Source: Phycisphaerae bacterium
GTDB lineage: Bacteria; Planctomycetota; Phycisphaerae; Phycisphaerales; UBA1924
NCBI GenBank assembly: GCA_016794925.1
Contig: JAEUIW010000002.1
Coordinates: 1 to 64,000, forward strand
Length of the DNA: 64,000 nucleotides
Direction of reading: 5' to 3'
A program made the translations under genes and the position numbers. The first letter of the stretch is position 1. Every line of letters starts with the position of its first letter. The notes below the pieces were generated by a model that was not told where the DNA came from, made no database searches, and saw only the letters and a program-made list of their open reading frames with translations. Below, piece by piece: positions 38,053 through 47,051 of this stretch.

Positions 38053-38745
38053 ATGAGTTGCAAAATCGCTGCGATGATCGGATTGTCGGCCATGTTTGTC
38101 GGGTCGGCGGCCTCGGCCGACACCGTCGATATGAAGTTCGTGGGCGTGGGCAAGGCGCAGGTCGTCTCCGTAAGCGGCGTGTACAACGGCAACGTGTACG
38201 CGGGCCAGCTCAACCACCAATTCTCGAACGGAAACGGCGAGGGGGCGGCGCTCTCGGGCATCCTCCCGACATTTTGCACCGAGATCACGCAGCTGGTCAC
38301 GTCGAGCACCAAGACGTACACGTTGATCGGTGTTCCCAACGGACCCCGGCCCGGGGCCGGGATGGGCGCGGTCAAGGCGCAAGCGATCTACAACCTCTAC
38401 GCGGCGACCAGCGGCGACCAGAACTCTTCGAACGACAAGGCCGCCGCCTTCCAGACCATGATCTGGGAGCTCGTGTACGACTACGACGGGTCGGCGGGCA
38501 GCATCTCCTTCAACTCCGGCAATGTACGTTTCGGGATGAGCAGCGCGATCCAGACGATCTTCAACAGCTTGAAGACGCTCGTCACGAGCTCTTCTCCCGC
38601 CTCGGCCAACGGTCTGCGGATCGCCACCAACGACTTTGCGCAGGACCAGCTCGTGCAGGTGCCGAACCAGGTGCCACTGCCGGGCGCCGCCGGACTCGGG
38701 ATCGCGGGCATGGGCCTGATGGCGGCCCGCCGCCGCCGCGCCTGA
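38053..38745 (+). CDS. PEP-CTERM sorting domain protein
   Basis: A 230-residue exported protein. It has a signal peptide (CKIAAMIGLSAMFVGSAASA), a beta-rich domain, and the tail VPLPGAAGLGIAGMGLMAARRRRA, a clear PEP-CTERM signal variant for exosortase processing. The middle (FCTEITQLV, AIYNLYAAT, AAFQTMIWELVYDY) resembles the Thr/Cys-type PEP-CTERM surface proteins with a CxE ... FQxAIWEL pattern. The start ATG follows GGGAGGG. It has its own promoter and a strong terminator, so it is a single-gene transcript. Confidence 0.85.
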   Translation: MSCKIAAMIGLSAMFVGSAASADTVDMKFVGVGKAQVVSVSGVYNGNVYAGQLNHQFSNGNGEGAALSGILPTFCTEITQLVTSSTKTYTLIGVPNGPRPGAGMGAVKAQAIYNLYAATSGDQNSSNDKAAAFQTMIWELVYDYDGSAGSISFNSGNVRFGMSSAIQTIFNSLKTLVTSSSPASANGLRIATNDFAQDQLVQVPNQVPLPGAAGLGIAGMGLMAARRRRA

Positions 38746-38778
38746 GCTACCTCTTTGTTCGTTGAGAAACATCCCAGA

Positions 38779-38807
38779 GGGCTCGGCTCAGAGGCCGGGC
38801 CCTTTTT
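38779..38807 (+). terminator. Rho-independent terminator of the PEP-CTERM gene
   Basis: A 9-bp stem GGGCTCGGC / GCCGGGCCC with one G-U pair and a 6-nt loop, followed directly by TTTTT (38803-38807). It is the clearest intrinsic terminator in the window, 34 nt after the stop codon. Confidence 0.85.
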
Positions 38808-38851
38808 CACTCGCGAAGGAGAGCCGAGCGGTCATCGGGCCTTGGGCGGGA

Positions 38852-41800
38852 TCACAGTTCGGGCGCGAAGCCGCGGCGGAGCGTGTTCTCGCAACTGGCA
38901 CGGGGCTCGACGAACTGCAGGATGTAGTCCGCGCCGCCGGCCTTGGAACCGATTCCCGACATGCCGAAGCCGCCGAAGGGTTGCCGACCCACGAGCGCCC
39001 CGGTGATGCCCCGGTTCACGTACAGGTTGCCGACTCGGAATTCCTCCTTGGCGCGGGAGATGTGCGCGGGCCGCCGCGAGAAGACGCCGCCGGTGAGCTT
39101 GTAGGGAGACTGGTTCGCCAGAGCGAGCGCGACGTCGAAGTCGGGCGCGTGCAACACCGCCAGAACGGGGCCGAAAATCTCGTCTGTCGCAAGCGGGTGG
39201 TCCGCGGGAACACCCAGGAACACGGTCGGCGGAACGAACGCGCGGCCGGTGGAGGCCTCAAGACCGGATGGGACGTCCAGCGAGATGTGCCGCAAGCCGT
39301 CGCGGCGGCCCCGCTCGATGTAGCCCATGATCTTGGCTTTCGCCTCCGCATCGATCACCGGCCCGATGTCGGTGCCGGGCCGTTTGGGATCGCCGATGGT
39401 CAAGGAACGCATCGCCGCGCCGAGTCGCTCGCCGAGGGCTCGGATGGCGGGTCCGTCCGGCCCCACCGGGTCAACCACAATCAGGCGCGAGCACGCCGAG
39501 CACTTCTGGCCTTGGAACCCGAACGCTGATTGGCGGATCCCGAGAATCGCCTCGTCCGGATCGGCGGATGTGTCAACGATGATCGCGTTCTTTCCGCCCA
39601 TCTCACAGACGACGCGCTTCACGAACGGCTGACCGTCGGGCGTCTGGGCGGCCGCACGCACGATGTCCAGACCGACCGTCTTTGAGCCGGTGAACGCGAT
39701 GATCGCAACGCGGGGGTCGCGGACCAGCGCCGCGCCGGTGGTCTCTCCCGGCGCGGGGCAGAATTGCAGCGCCGACCTGGGCACGCCGGCCTTCCAAAGC
39801 AACTCGCACAGAAGCAGGGCGATGCCGGGGGTTTGCTCGGCCGGCTTCACAACGACCGTGTTGCCCGTAACCAGAGCGGCGACGGTCATTCCGGCGCAGA
39901 TCGCGAGCGGGAAGTTCCAGGGCGCGATGACGGCGCACACGCCGCGCGGCTGGTACCAATGCTCGTCGAGCTCACCGATAAAGCGACCGAGCCGAGTGCG
40001 GTCGAAAAGCGACACGGCCAGGCGGGCGTAGTACTCGCAGAAGTCGACCGCCTCGCACGCGTCCGCATCGGCCTCGCGCCAAGTCTTGCCAGCCTCCTTG
40101 ATCATCACGCCGGCGAGCATGTCGCGCTGCTCGCGCAGCAGGCCGGCCGCCCTGAGCACGATCTCCGCCCGGGCACGCCCGCCGGTATCACGCCAGGCCG
40201 GGAAAGCCGCCAACGCGTCACGCACCATCCGTGCCGCGTCGGTCGGGGATCGATCGTTGGGGACGTTCGGCACGGTCGCGGCGGCGACGGCCTTGGCGAA
40301 CGCCTCGTGCTGGGGAGTCTTCGAAAAATCACGCATCGGCTCCGAGAAGAACGGCCGCGCGTTCCCGAGTCCGGAGACGGAGGGGCTGAGCCGATGGCGC
40401 TCGGGGGCGACGGTGCAGAGGTCGGGCTTTTCCGCGGTCGAGAACGAGCCCGGGGGCGGCGTGTGCCCGAATGCCGACCGGCCGTCTCGCTCCGCGCCCG
40501 CCCCGCGCGCGTGCCGCGGCAGGTACGAGGTGCCGGGCTCGGCCCCAAGGCTGGTCGACGGTGGGTTCACCTCGGCTGATTGACGCGCAAAGAACGCCGT
40601 TCCGGGTTCGGCTCCGTCGTAGCTCTCCTCGTTGGGCGGCCCATGAGGCGGGGCGAGCAGAACCGACGGATCGACGCCGTCGGCGAAGCCGGCCTTCAGC
40701 CACGATTCGTTGGATGTGTTTTCCAGCAGACGCCGTACGAGGTAGGCCATACCGGGGATCATCTGGCCGACCGGGACGTACTCGCGGATACGCAGGCCCA
40801 TTTCCGCCGCGGCGTGCTTCAACTGATCCGCCATGCCGTGGAGCATCTGGAGCTCCAGCGCGGACGGGGGCAGCCCGGCGCGCTCGATGGCGGCGAGCGC
40901 CGCGGAGATCGAGCGAACATTGTGCGAACCGAGGGCGAGCTTCACGCCGCCCTCGCCGCGCGAGCGCGGCGTGGCGTCGATGAACGCGGCCGCCATCCGC
41001 TCGAAACAGGCGTCCGTGTCGCGCTTGACGCGCCACACCGGGCACGGCCAACCCTGCTGTTCGGCATGGATGACCTCCCAGTCCCAGTACGCGCCCTTGA
41101 CGAGGCGCACCGTTACCGCCCGTCCGATGGACTTGGCCCAACGGCAGATCGCGCGGGCGTCCTCGTCGCCGCTGACGAGGTAGGCCTGCATCGCCAGACC
41201 GGCATGGAAATCAACGGCCTCGCAGCAGCGGCGGAAGAGCGCCAGGGTGAGGTCCTTGAGATTGGACTGCTCCATGTCGAAGTTGACGAAGACTCCCGCG
41301 GACTTGGCCGCTTCAAGGATGGGGATGATGCGGGAGCAAAGGTCGTCGATCGCGCCGGGCGTGTCGATCGGATCGCACCGTGCCGACAGCGATGAGATCT
41401 TGATCGAGACGTTGGTGCGCGGGATCGGCCCGAGGTGGTCCGTCTCGAGGCGCGCGTCCGCGGCCCACGAGGCGACCTCGCGCGGCAGGTTGTTCACCAG
41501 GTCCAGGTACTTGCGCTGGTAGACTTCGGCCTCACGGTCCGCGACGCACGCCTCGCCAAGAAGATCGACGCTGAACGCGATGCCGTCGGACCACAGCGTC
41601 TTGAGATTCGGCAGCGCGGATGCGGCATCGGTGCCCGCGATGAACTTTGAGGCCATGGACGTGATCTGCCTCGACATGGCCGCGACTGCCAGGCCCTTGG
41701 CGAGGCCCCCCGCCTTCAGCCCGAGGTCCAGCCCGGGGGGCAGCTTGACGCCCGGCTGCGTGAGGTAGTCGTTGAGGTGCTCGAAGATATCGTCGGTGTC

Positions 41801-42061
41801 CCGGAGCACCGGAAACGCGTCCACGAATCGGAAGAGTTGGACCTTGAAATTCGGGTCCCGCATCGACCAATCCATCAGCTTGTCGGAGTAGAACCTCGCG
41901 GAGAGCACGCCCGACTGGTGCGCGCGGGCACGAGCCAGCAGGTCCTCGCCCAACTGGCGAATGCGCGATTCCCTGCCGGCAACGCCGCCGGAGCTGCCCG
42001 GCGGAGTCGGCAGTCGGTCGGCGGCCGGGACGGCCTTAGTCTTGCGCGAAAACCAGCCCAT
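38852..42061 (-). CDS. putA: Bifunctional proline dehydrogenase / delta-1-pyrroline-5-carboxylate dehydrogenase
   Basis: A 1,069-residue enzyme oxidising proline to glutamate. The proline dehydrogenase barrel covers about 70-470 (NVSIKISSLSA, VRLVKGAYWDWE, GSHNVRS, REYVPVGQ). After a low-complexity linker (about 475-575), the aldehyde dehydrogenase domain shows APWNFPLAI, IIAFTGSKTVG, the catalytic Glu in CEMGGKN and the catalytic Cys in QGQKCSACSR (near 852). There is no N-terminal DNA-binding ribbon-helix-helix, so it is not autoregulatory as in E. coli. The start is the ATG at MGWFSRK; the upstream frame is unlike the family. Confidence 0.93.
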   Translation of the reverse strand: MGWFSRKTKAVPAADRLPTPPGSSGGVAGRESRIRQLGEDLLARARAHQSGVLSARFYSDKLMDWSMRDPNFKVQLFRFVDAFPVLRDTDDIFEHLNDYLTQPGVKLPPGLDLGLKAGGLAKGLAVAAMSRQITSMASKFIAGTDAASALPNLKTLWSDGIAFSVDLLGEACVADREAEVYQRKYLDLVNNLPREVASWAADARLETDHLGPIPRTNVSIKISSLSARCDPIDTPGAIDDLCSRIIPILEAAKSAGVFVNFDMEQSNLKDLTLALFRRCCEAVDFHAGLAMQAYLVSGDEDARAICRWAKSIGRAVTVRLVKGAYWDWEVIHAEQQGWPCPVWRVKRDTDACFERMAAAFIDATPRSRGEGGVKLALGSHNVRSISAALAAIERAGLPPSALELQMLHGMADQLKHAAAEMGLRIREYVPVGQMIPGMAYLVRRLLENTSNESWLKAGFADGVDPSVLLAPPHGPPNEESYDGAEPGTAFFARQSAEVNPPSTSLGAEPGTSYLPRHARGAGAERDGRSAFGHTPPPGSFSTAEKPDLCTVAPERHRLSPSVSGLGNARPFFSEPMRDFSKTPQHEAFAKAVAAATVPNVPNDRSPTDAARMVRDALAAFPAWRDTGGRARAEIVLRAAGLLREQRDMLAGVMIKEAGKTWREADADACEAVDFCEYYARLAVSLFDRTRLGRFIGELDEHWYQPRGVCAVIAPWNFPLAICAGMTVAALVTGNTVVVKPAEQTPGIALLLCELLWKAGVPRSALQFCPAPGETTGAALVRDPRVAIIAFTGSKTVGLDIVRAAAQTPDGQPFVKRVVCEMGGKNAIIVDTSADPDEAILGIRQSAFGFQGQKCSACSRLIVVDPVGPDGPAIRALGERLGAAMRSLTIGDPKRPGTDIGPVIDAEAKAKIMGYIERGRRDGLRHISLDVPSGLEASTGRAFVPPTVFLGVPADHPLATDEIFGPVLAVLHAPDFDVALALANQSPYKLTGGVFSRRPAHISRAKEEFRVGNLYVNRGITGALVGRQPFGGFGMSGIGSKAGGADYILQFVEPRASCENTLRRGFAPEL

Positions 42062-42173
42062 CAGTGCAATCTCCGGAAGCCCGGGTAGGACGTGACCACA
42101 ACGAACGGGAGGGCAGTCTAGGAGCACGCGGGGGGCTCGCCGCGCCGCCAACGGGTGTAGCATTGCGACCCTC

Positions 42174-43163
42174 TTGCACGGTTGCGGCGCCATCACGATC
42201 GGCTCGTTCGACGGGGTTCACGTCGGGCACGCGGCCTTGGCACGGGCGATGATCGATGCCGCGGGCCGCGCCGGCACGCCCTCGATCGCGCTGGTGTTCG
42301 ATCCGCACCCCGTGGCGGTGCTCCGGCCCGGAAACGAGCCGGAACGAATCTCGACGCTCGCCCAGCGGGACCTCTGGCTTCGCGAGCTCGGCGTGAACCG
42401 CATCGTGCGGCTCGATCCCACGCCCGATCTTCTCGACCTCAGCCCGGAGCAGTTCGTCCGCCGCGTGCTCGATGAGTTCGCGCCGGCCAACTGGATCGAA
42501 GGCTGGAATTTCCGATTCGGACGCGGACGCGCCGGAGACACGGCGCTGCTGCGCCGGCTCGGGGAGGAACTCGGATTCAAGACGGTTGCCGTCGGAGCGA
42601 TCGATGCCGCGCTGACCGATCACTCCGTCACGCCGGCGTCGAGCAGCATGGTCCGCTGGTTGCTGCGGCACGGCCGTGTGGGCGACGCGGCACGCGTGCT
42701 GGGACGGCCCTTTCAGTTGACCGGCGTCGTCACCCGCGGCGACCAACGGGGGCGTTCCATCGGGTTCCCCACCGCCAACATCACGCCCGACCAGATGGTC
42801 CCCGCCGACGGCGTCTACGCGGGCCGGGCCGAGCTCGCGCCGGCCCGAGTGTTCGCCTGCGCGGTGAATGTCGGCGCCCGCCCGACGTTCGACGGCACGG
42901 AACACCGCGTCGAAGCGCACCTGATCGGGCCCGCGTCCGACGGCTCACCGGCCCCGGCGCTCGATGCCTACGGCTGGCCGATCCGCATCGAGTTGCTCGC
43001 GTATCTCCGTGATCAGGTCCGGTTCGAGAGCGTTGCCGTCTTGCGCGATCAGTTGACGCGAGATTGTGACCGAGCCCAAGCGATCGCGGCTCGGCAGTTT
43101 CCCCTGGGACTCGGACATTCGATCCGCAGCGCCTCCGCGATCGGAATGGAGCATCGTGCATGA
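42174..43163 (+). CDS. ribF: Bifunctional riboflavin kinase / FAD synthetase
   Basis: A 329-residue RibF that makes FMN and FAD. The nucleotidyltransferase site is ITIGSFDGVHVGHAAL and the riboflavin kinase signature is GRSIGFPTANI, followed by GVYAG and FACAVNVGARPTF. The predicted start is a TTG just before GSFDGVHVGH; no ATG or GTG exists in frame further up, and no ribosome site is evident. The stop overlaps nrnA (ATGA). Confidence 0.93.
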   Translation: MHGCGAITIGSFDGVHVGHAALARAMIDAAGRAGTPSIALVFDPHPVAVLRPGNEPERISTLAQRDLWLRELGVNRIVRLDPTPDLLDLSPEQFVRRVLDEFAPANWIEGWNFRFGRGRAGDTALLRRLGEELGFKTVAVGAIDAALTDHSVTPASSSMVRWLLRHGRVGDAARVLGRPFQLTGVVTRGDQRGRSIGFPTANITPDQMVPADGVYAGRAELAPARVFACAVNVGARPTFDGTEHRVEAHLIGPASDGSPAPALDAYGWPIRIELLAYLRDQVRFESVAVLRDQLTRDCDRAQAIAARQFPLGLGHSIRSASAIGMEHRA

Positions 43164-44227
43164 CCACCGCACCGCGAACGGACCGCATCGCCGGGTGGAC
43201 CGGGACCCTGGACGTGGAGGGCGCGGCACGCGTGCTCCGCGCGGCCCGATCGGCGGTGGTCGTGACGCACGCCAAGCCTGACGGCGACGCCGCCGGCTCG
43301 GCACTCGCGCTGACGCGGACCATCGTCGCGCTGGGGGCCGATGCCACCGCGTGGTTCCTTGGGCCCTTTCCGGGATGGCTGAAGGCGATCGTCGGCGACA
43401 CGCCGGCCCGCACGCTCGGGGCGCCCCCGGGTCCGTCCGACCCCGCCATGGCCGATCAGCCCGATCTGATCGTGGTCGTGGACACCGGCTCGTGGCAGCA
43501 ACTGGGCGATTTGCGAGAGTGGGTACGCGAGCGATCGAACCGGGTGTTGGTCATTGACCATCATCGTCAGGGTGACCCCGACATCGGCTCGCGACGCGTG
43601 CTCCGCACGGACGCGGCAGCCGCGGCGGAGCTCGTTGCGCCGATCTGCACCGCGGCCCTCGGGTTGCCAACCGTTTCGAAGTTGCCGACGGCCATCGCCG
43701 AGCCCCTGTACCTCGGCATGGCCACCGATACGGGTTGGTTCCGGTTCTCGAACGTCACGCCGGCGGTCTTGCGCATGGCGGCCGATCTGCTCGAAGCGGG
43801 GGCCGATGCGCCCCGGCTGCTTGAGCTCACGGAGCAGCAGGAGGCGCCGAGCAGGCTGCGGCTCATGGCGCGCTCGCTCGCCTCGCTGGAGCTGCATCAC
43901 GACGGGCGGGTGGCGCTGGTCAGCCTTTCAAAGAAGGACCTGCACGAGACGGGAGGACAGGAAGACCAGACCAGCGGCTTCGCGGAGATGCTCAACCAGG
44001 TGGCGACGGTGCGCGTCGCGGTGATGCTCACCGAATCGAGCACGGGAGTGACGTCGCCGGTGCTGACGAAGGTGAGCATGCGGAGCAAGCCCGGGCCGGG
44101 CGCCGTGGACGTGAGCGAGGTCACGGCGCGATTCGGCGGCGGGGGTCACGCCCGAGCCGCCGGCGCGCGCCTGGCCATGCCGCTCGCCGAAGCCAAGCGG
44201 GCCATCATCGCGGCGCTCACACCATGA
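43160..44227 (+). CDS. nrnA: DHH family phosphoesterase, NrnA-like
   Basis: A 355-residue DHH/DHHA1 protein. THAKPDGDAAGSALAL is motif I, VVDTGSW motif II, VLVIDHHRQGD the DHH motif, and FGGGGHARAAGARL the DHHA1 substrate motif. Relatives are oligoribonucleases (nanoRNA degradation) and pAp phosphatases in the cytoplasm. It overlaps ribF upstream and the methylase gene downstream by 4 nt each, giving one translationally coupled operon. In many bacteria ribF lies close to truB, rbfA and nrnA, so this pairing is a known theme. Confidence 0.9.
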   Translation: MTTAPRTDRIAGWTGTLDVEGAARVLRAARSAVVVTHAKPDGDAAGSALALTRTIVALGADATAWFLGPFPGWLKAIVGDTPARTLGAPPGPSDPAMADQPDLIVVVDTGSWQQLGDLREWVRERSNRVLVIDHHRQGDPDIGSRRVLRTDAAAAAELVAPICTAALGLPTVSKLPTAIAEPLYLGMATDTGWFRFSNVTPAVLRMAADLLEAGADAPRLLELTEQQEAPSRLRLMARSLASLELHHDGRVALVSLSKKDLHETGGQEDQTSGFAEMLNQVATVRVAVMLTESSTGVTSPVLTKVSMRSKPGPGAVDVSEVTARFGGGGHARAAGARLAMPLAEAKRAIIAALTP

Positions 44228-45081
44228 TGCGCCCGCACGGGCGCGATCCCGATCGGGCCGGACCGGGACCCGGGCGCGGGCCCGGGGGCGCCGCGCGACC
44301 ACGCCCGAGGCCGAACGGCGGGCTCACCCCGCGACCGGCGTTGCGCCTCCAGACTACCACGCTTTGGGAGTACCCCAGCCAGCACTACGACGCGTCTTCG
44401 GGCGAACGGATGCAGGGCGACCGGGCGTACGCCGGCGCGACACCGAGCTGGGTGATCTGGCAACTGCTGACACGGTACACGCGGCAGAAAGACCTGGTGA
44501 TCGACCCGATGTGCGGCAGCGGCACGACGCTGGACGTGGCCCGCGACCTGGGCCGGCGCGCCTTGGGATACGACCTCGCGCCTACGCGGCCGGATATCTT
44601 CCGCGCCGATGCACGAACGCTCCCACTTGAAGACGGTAAGGCGGATTTCGTCTTCATCGACCCCCCGTACTCCACGCATATCGAGTACTCGAACCATCCG
44701 GCCTGCATCGGGAAGCTCGACGCCGGCGGGGCCGACGGCGGGTTCGCCTACTACGAAGCCATGCGGAACGTGTTCCGGGAGGCCCACCGTGTGCTGCGTG
44801 ACCGCAGGTACATGGCGGTGTACGTGAGCGACTCGTGGCGCAAGCGTGGGCGCGCGGACACCGGACGCGGCGCGGGGCACTTCATGCCTATCGGATTCGA
44901 GCTTTTCGCGCGCCTCCGTGAGCGGTTCGAACCGGTGGACATCATCTCGGTGGTTCGGCACAACCAGAAATTAGAGCGGGGCAACTGGCGCCGGGCCGCG
45001 GAGGAAGGGAACTTCTTCCTCCGGGGCTTCAATTACCTTCTGATCATGAAGAAGGACCACGAGGGCGCACCGAACCGCTGA
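44224..45081 (+). CDS. Site-specific DNA methyltransferase-like protein (N4-cytosine/N6-adenine type)
   Basis: A 285-residue SAM-dependent methylase. The SAM-binding motif is DPMCGSGTT (residues 94-102), and the catalytic motif IV is DPPY (146-149). SWVIWQLLTRYTRQKDLVIDPMCG and EAHRVLRDRRYMAVYVSDSW are typical of amino-methylating DNA enzymes. An arginine/proline-rich N-terminal tail of about 40 residues precedes the domain. No restriction endonuclease is nearby, so it is a solitary enzyme. An RNA target is also possible given its operon with ribF and nrnA. Confidence 0.7.
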   Translation: MMRPHGRDPDRAGPGPGRGPGGAARPRPRPNGGLTPRPALRLQTTTLWEYPSQHYDASSGERMQGDRAYAGATPSWVIWQLLTRYTRQKDLVIDPMCGSGTTLDVARDLGRRALGYDLAPTRPDIFRADARTLPLEDGKADFVFIDPPYSTHIEYSNHPACIGKLDAGGADGGFAYYEAMRNVFREAHRVLRDRRYMAVYVSDSWRKRGRADTGRGAGHFMPIGFELFARLRERFEPVDIISVVRHNQKLERGNWRRAAEEGNFFLRGFNYLLIMKKDHEGAPNR

Positions 45082-45088
45082 GCCCTGA

Positions 45089-45107
45089 CCCGCCGCCGCG
45101 CGGCGGG
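45089..45107. terminator. Hairpin between convergent methylase and halogenase-like genes
   Basis: CCCGCCGC / GCGGCGGG with a 3-nt loop lies in the 47-nt gap between two gene ends. It probably serves both strands. There is no T-run. Confidence 0.5.
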
Positions 45108-45128
45108 AGCCGCCGTCTCGATTCGCGC

Positions 45129-46931
45129 TCACATGGAGGCCGAAGGTTCCGGGTCGGTGTTGAACTTGAGATTGACGTCCTTGCCGCCGGCGGCGAAATC
45201 GTACCTGGAACGGGGCTTCTTGGGATCGAACTTGCCGGCGACCCAGGTGTCGAGGAGCAGCGTTTCGAGGGTGGACATGCACTGGCCGATGAACTGGTCT
45301 GGCGTCATGCTGAACCGCTTGCCCGCTCCCATCGCCGCGGCGGATTCGAGTGCGCGGTACACGCTGATGAAGTCAGAGTTGGCCTTGAGCACGTCAACGA
45401 GAACGCCGTAGAGGCCGACGATCGGCAGCGTCTTGCCGTTCTTGATGTAGGCTTCGGCGGTGACAATCTTCCCTTCGTGGTACAGGGGAACACGCTCTTT
45501 CTTGGCGCCGAGAAGGTTGAGCTTGAAGACATTGAAGTTGTTCAACTCCCACGAGTTGGAGTCGGCGCCGGTCACGATGCGCGTGAACTCCTTCACCGCG
45601 AGGATGTCGAAGGTCGCGAGGCCCGGGGCGAGCCAGTCCTCGTGGGTAAAGCCGCCGAAGCTGAGCCAGCGGAAGGCCCCTTTCGCATCAAGGTCCAGCC
45701 CCGCGTCCTTGGCGATTTCCGTCGTGAACTGTTGCAGATCGGTGAACTGCCCGTTGGCGGAATACCAGTAGTCGGCGAACCGGATGTACTGATGGATGCG
45801 CCGCAATTGCTGATCGTTGTAGTGACGCTGGAGCCACGTCACGTCGTGCGTCGGTCCGCCCGCTTTGAGCGCCTCGAGCAGGATGTAGGCAACCTCGCGC
45901 CCGCCCGAGTGCGCCAGCGTCATGCCCGCCGAAAGGATCGGGTCGGCGAATCCCGCGGCCTCCCCGACCAGGAACCAATTGTCCCCGACAATACGCTCGG
46001 CCTTGTACGACCAGTCGCGCGTGGTGCGGACCTTGCCCTCGCGAGCGGCGCTGGTCACCAGCTCCGCGATGCGCGGCTCGGAGGCGATGGCCTCGGCGTA
46101 CAGCTCCTCGGGGGTCTTGCCGCATGTCTTGTAGTAGTCCGCGGGGCAGATGAAGCCGATGCTGGTGCGGGTCGGGCCCAGCGGGATGAACCAGATCCAG
46201 CCGTGCTTGAGGGACATGATCTGCACTCGGGTGCCGCCGACGCCGATGTGCACCGCCCAGCGCGTGTTGGTCCAGTAGTCCCACATCGCCACGTTCTTCA
46301 GCTTGGTCGGAACATCGATGGGAATGTCCATCGCCCGTCGGAGCACACCGACGTGCCCCGACGCGTCGACGAACCACTTGGCGGTAACCCGGCGGGAGGA
46401 CCCGTCAGACGTCTCGATCCGGACGGCGGAAATGCGGTCATTCGGCCGACTGCCCTTGTGCGCGGAGGCGCCGCGCTCGATCGCGACGACCTTCGCTTGC
46501 TCCAGTGCCTCGCACCCCAACGATTTGGCGTGCTCCAGCAGAATCTGGTCATAGATCGCACGGTCCACCTGAAACGCGGTCACCCGACGCTGGCCTTCGT
46601 ACTTGGCCGGGCGGGGCTCGTCGTGGAACGCGGACACGGGCAAGAACTCGAAATCCCATAGTGTTCGGCTGTTCCCCCATCGATAGGTCGCGCCGATCTT
46701 GATCGGGAACTGCGCATCCTCAACCTTCTGCCACACGTCCATTTCGTGCAGGATGGCGCCAATGGGCGGGAGTTGGCTCTCGCCGACATGCTCGCGCGGG
46801 AATTTCTCTTTTTCGAGAATGAGCACCCTCAAACCGGGGTTGTATTTCTTGAGGAATGTACCCACCGTAGTGCCGCCGGGACCCGCGCCCACGATGACCA
46901 CGTCATATTCCGGAGCTGTGGCTGAGACCAT
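45129..46931 (-). CDS. Flavin-dependent halogenase-like oxidoreductase
   Basis: A 600-residue flavoprotein. The FAD-binding GAGPGG is at 15-20. LILEKEKFPREHVGESQLP follows the pattern of flavin halogenases and geranylgeranyl-reductase-like enzymes. WIWFIP at 245-250 fits the halogenase-specific WxWxIP motif. K78 in KIGATYRWG sits where the lysine that carries hypohalous acid is found in phenol and pyrrole halogenases. NWFLVGEAAGFADPILSAGM is the second FAD site. A ~200-residue C-terminal extension is helical. The substrate is unknown and no biosynthetic cluster is next to it. The family call is good; halogenation itself is inferred. Confidence 0.72.
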   Translation of the reverse strand: MVSATAPEYDVVIVGAGPGGTTVGTFLKKYNPGLRVLILEKEKFPREHVGESQLPPIGAILHEMDVWQKVEDAQFPIKIGATYRWGNSRTLWDFEFLPVSAFHDEPRPAKYEGQRRVTAFQVDRAIYDQILLEHAKSLGCEALEQAKVVAIERGASAHKGSRPNDRISAVRIETSDGSSRRVTAKWFVDASGHVGVLRRAMDIPIDVPTKLKNVAMWDYWTNTRWAVHIGVGGTRVQIMSLKHGWIWFIPLGPTRTSIGFICPADYYKTCGKTPEELYAEAIASEPRIAELVTSAAREGKVRTTRDWSYKAERIVGDNWFLVGEAAGFADPILSAGMTLAHSGGREVAYILLEALKAGGPTHDVTWLQRHYNDQQLRRIHQYIRFADYWYSANGQFTDLQQFTTEIAKDAGLDLDAKGAFRWLSFGGFTHEDWLAPGLATFDILAVKEFTRIVTGADSNSWELNNFNVFKLNLLGAKKERVPLYHEGKIVTAEAYIKNGKTLPIVGLYGVLVDVLKANSDFISVYRALESAAAMGAGKRFSMTPDQFIGQCMSTLETLLLDTWVAGKFDPKKPRSRYDFAAGGKDVNLKFNTDPEPSASM

Positions 46932-47051
46932 GTCAGAATCTCCCCATCGAGAAAACCATTCCGCCTCATTAGGCGGCTCCGCGACCGAGCCATCGTACCG
47001 AGAATCGGCCGCCGCGCCAGCGCCGCTGAACCCACCGGTTCGGCGTGCAGC

